This document shows, one piece after another, positions 31,247-34,218 of a DNA stretch of 34,218 nt (its first letter is position 1; each line of letters starts with the position of its first letter). Both the position numbers and the translations under genes were made by a program. Under the pieces are notes generated by a model. The model did no database searches, was not told the origin of the DNA, and worked only from the letters and a program-made list of their open reading frames with translations. This stretch comes from Theristus sp. LFF4_11 (lineage: Eukaryota; Nematoda; Chromadorea; Monhysterida; Xyalidae), in the NCBI GenBank assembly GCA_030248135.1, contig JASANC010005169.1, positions 1-34,218 of the forward strand, in the 5' to 3' direction.

Positions 31247-34218
31247 ATGAAAAACTTTGTGGACGATTTGAACGTTTTTGGTTTGCGCCGACTTTTCTAT
31301 TTCGTAACACCAGATGAGACGCGCTTCGAGAACGCTTGGGAGGTGCCGAATTATTTTGACATGGTTTGTGAGAAACATTCATTCATTTAGAATTTGAATG
31401 TGAAAAATGAACTGGTGAAACAAAAAACATGAAACAATACATAGAAATATGTTAAGGAAAAAGTTATGCGAAGATGCATACCAAGCTTACCGTCGGCAGG
31501 CTAGCATCTTGCTACATCGTACAAAAATACAAACTTATTTAGGGAAATAGGTATTTATAAATTATAGACCCAATTTTTAATAGAAAATTAAACCAAACAT
31601 AAACTCAAAAACTTCAAAAACTTGAGCTCACCAATTTTTCAGGCCATCCCATGGTTCCTATCGCTGGTTGTGATTGAATTCGTGGTGTTACAAATCCAGG
31701 AAAACATCACGGTTACCAGCTGAATGACACGGTTACTTCAATCAGCGCTGGACTGCTATCGATGTTGTCAAAGTACAAGAAATATGTTTTGAAAGGGCTT
31801 TATTAAATTAAAAATGGCACGGGTTGCAGTTGAAAATGACACTGCAACGAAGGAAATAATCAGCAGTAGTCGGTCATTTCTCTTTCATTGCATTTCCAAT
31901 TGCCATTTCTGTGAACTGATGATTTGTTTCTTCTGTTTCTTTTCTTCCCGTTCGGTTTTCTTCTTTCCATTAGATTATTCATCCGCGGCCTGGGTCTGTA
32001 CGTCTACACGCACATCCACACTCACTATCGATTGGTGGATTTGAGATGGGACTCCAGTTGGACGTGGCTGTTGTGTTTCATCACTCAAGATCTTTCTTAT
32101 TACGTGTTGCATCGCGCGATACACGGTTCGTGGACGTTTTTGCTTTTCAGATTCGTCGTGATTTCACTCAGAATACAAGAGAACAGTAGTGTTTTTTAAG
32201 TAAAGACCATTTTGATAATTCCCTGTAGTTTCGGTTGTGCTGCTGGCAGCGGGGCACCACGGAATGCGTCGGCGATACCAAATATTTTGCGTTTTGATGC
32301 AAAACAGGGGGTGATTGGCGAAACAAGGTCGTCAACACCGTGTCAAAGTTATCATTGATAGTAGCACTAAAACCTAAAAAGGTTGCTAACTCGTTTCGCT
32401 TCAAAGCAGCAAACCCCAATCATTGTTTTTTCTTTCCAAGCTAGTCGATTTGATGACATGAAAAAAGCACACTTCAGAATGCGGCATCCTGTGGTCATTC
32501 CACCAAATGCACCACAGCTCCGAGTACTACAATCTTTCGACAGCGTTGCGTCAGGGCGCCGTGCAGGAGTTGGCTGCAATGTGGTTCGAATCGTTGCAAG
32601 CGCCATTCATACCGCCTTCCGTGTACATCGTTCATCGATACCTGAACATTCTCTACCAATTCTGGCTGCATACTGAGGTGAGGAGACTGCAATTATTGAG
32701 CTTTGCTGCGCTATGATTGGTTGATTGCAGTGATACGTGAAACCGAATATGGCTTCCGTTGTCCATACCCAAAACTGTGTCCCATTGACCAATCGGCTTC
32801 GGTGTCACACCAGCGCAACGGCACGGCATGTAATCGGGTATTGTCTTTTGTTTTAGTGCTGCGGCACAATGCGCTTGCCGACGTCGAAAGAAAATCAGTT
32901 TCATGCTTCATGCGGCAATGCGGAATGGCCCTCAGTATCTCGTATCTCGGGGACTCGCGTCACTTCACCAATTTTGAATTCCCGCGTCAATCATAAAACT
33001 GCCTACACATCTCTATGTGCGCAAAAACCAAAGTCAAACAACATACCGTATGATGCATGTTTTGGCGCAACGATATTGTGCAATTTATTTCCGCAAATTC
33101 AGTTTCACCAAAAGCGCACCGCACCGAAAATTACGGCGATTGCCGGGGTTCGGGGTGGTTGGCTTCAGCGCTTTCGTGAAACGTTGAGTTTCAGGCTCAA
33201 CTGAACCTGTTGTTATGTCAATGGTGATGCAAAAAGCCGTTTCTCTGGATGATCAGACAGTCGGCAACCTTGGTCCGTTGGAATGGATCATCAACACTCC
33301 GTCGCATCATAGTGTCCATCACGGGCTAAACGCGTACTGCATCGATAAGAACTACGCGGGCACGCTGATCGTTTGGGATCGACTGTTCGGCACGTTCGAG
33401 GCGGAACGCACCAGGAAACCGGTCGTTTACGGACTCGTCCATAGTCAACACATTCGACCAACTGTACTGTCAGGTCGGTTGGACGGACGGAACAGTGTTC
33501 GTTTTCAGTGACGATTTTCGATTTCGTTTTGTTCGATGCGCAAGCACGGCACACGACGTACAAAACCGCGAAACGATTTAGAAGACAAGTTGTGTCACAG
33601 GGGTGGGCTATACACATTTTACCATTTGCGCACTTTATTTCAAAACGATATTCACCTTTTCATCACTGAAGTGTTTGGTGCGCCGATGCACGATCGTTGT
33701 GTATATGGACCTGACAATTATAGTATCATACAACTTGTGATTTTCAGTTTCGTCTTCAAAGAGCTTGGATGGGACAAACCATGGCGCATGATCAAAGGGC
33801 TCTTTACGGCAGACAAACTGAAAGCGTACGTTTACCCGCCGGGGGTGGTTTCAGGCGCAAAGTTGACCTGGTGGTGGTTTGGGTGGCGGCGACTGTACGA
33901 CACGGAGGATGGTATACCGGAGGTTTGTTGCTGTTTTTTACACTGCGCTTCACAGCAGAGCTACATAAAAAAAGGAACATTGCCGCAGTTCAGGCCAACG
34001 GGTTTGCGAAAGTTTTAATTTTTAGTTTTTTTGTGGGCTTGAATGTTTCAGATCGAAAAACCGGTGCAGCGCTACACAACCCGTCAATTTTGTCGTTGTG
34101 GCTTAACATCTACACAGCCGTGCACTTCGTTGCCCTAATTGGCATTTACATGAACTTTGCCGCAATAATCAGGTTACACTTTATGTTTCTACAAAAACCT
34201 GCCGAAAATTTAGAAATC
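31247..34218 (+). CDS. Alkylglycerol monooxygenase-like gene, seven exons seen, frame breaks, 3' end outside window
   Basis: Tetrahydrobiopterin-dependent membrane di-iron enzyme that cleaves the ether bond of alkylglycerols. Exons by homology: 31247-31363, 31643-31772, 31974-32125, 32478-32677, 33257-33473, 33748-33922, 34052-34172. The start MKNFVDDLNVFGLRRLFYFV aligns with the vertebrate N-terminus. The histidine clusters are intact: HRAIH (exon 3), HQMHH (exon 4), HSVHH (exon 5), with SSEYYNLSTALRQ and YCIDKNYAGTLIVWDRLFG around them. Breaks: exon 2 shifts frame by one base before QLNDTVTSISAG (near 31705-31712); exon 5 shifts before VNTFDQLYCQ (near 33442); the exon 5/6 phase does not match FVFKELGW; exon 6 has about 10 extra residues after YVYPPG; exon 7 shifts before NPSILSLWLN (near 34080). 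Conserved splice sites and catalytic residues argue for assembly indels, several independent breaks for a young pseudogene. The last exons lie beyond 34218. Confidence 0.8.
32839..33023 (-). mobile_element. Repeat family R1, copy D (inverted)
   Basis: Read on the minus strand it gives CGCGGGAATTCAAAATTGG, GAGTCCCCGAG, TTTTCTTTCGACGTCGG and GCCGCAGCACTAAAACAAAAG, the same order as copies A-C. It lies in AGMO intron 4 and is the most diverged copy. Confidence 0.55.

Noticed and set aside
1..34218. CRISPR array, bacterial operon or prophage
   Set aside because: No regularly spaced repeats with unique spacers, no operon-like packing and no ribosome binding sites; introns and the gene families show a eukaryotic genome.

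Overview
The window looks like invertebrate nuclear DNA, most probably from a nematode. Two genes have short introns with gt..(t)ttcag borders and phases that close exactly. A third is a clear metazoan alkylglycerol monooxygenase homologue. One multi-exon gene encodes a four-pass membrane protein of a general layout that I associate with nematodes. The spacers are AT-rich and full of small inverted-repeat elements. The nematode call is inference; I see no rRNA, trans-spliced leader or other decisive marker.

Region 1 (about 765-9420) stands out from the rest by its higher GC content. A 5' leader with four successive perfect or near-perfect inverted repeats (765-961) is followed by a purine-only-like tract of about 540 bp (1306-1845). 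Next comes one uninterrupted 1882-codon ORF (1895-7543) ending in a retroviral-type CCHC zinc knuckle and a Pro/Arg tail, with no protease, reverse transcriptase, RNase H or integrase motif anywhere near. Downstream lie hairpins, a polypurine tract (8573-8586), a TGTCAGG edge typical of an LTR start (8588), an AATAAA signal (8771) and a plausible 54-bp intron (8980-9033). The block reads as a non-autonomous, gag-only retroelement or a gene captured from one. Its intact reading frame suggests recent insertion or selection. This is the best candidate for an undescribed system here.

Region 2 (13567-15282, + strand) is a complete four-exon gene for a 242-aa four-transmembrane protein. Region 3 (17501-22768, - strand, convergent with it) is a 12-exon gene for an 889-aa goliath-type membrane RING-H2 E3 ubiquitin ligase; I could place all its exon phases. 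Region 4 (31247 to the right edge, + strand) is an AGMO homologue that keeps every catalytic histidine cluster seen in the window but shows several reading-frame breaks. It continues beyond the window.

Between and inside these genes are several non-coding repeat families: a four-copy family of about 200 bp (one copy carrying a nested small inverted-repeat element), a two-copy 235-bp family with CRE palindromes, a 540-bp foldback element made of GGCCCG/GAATTCC units, and a 453-bp G-rich element with ATACCGTATTA termini. I see no functional link among the host genes; all look like independent eukaryotic transcription units.
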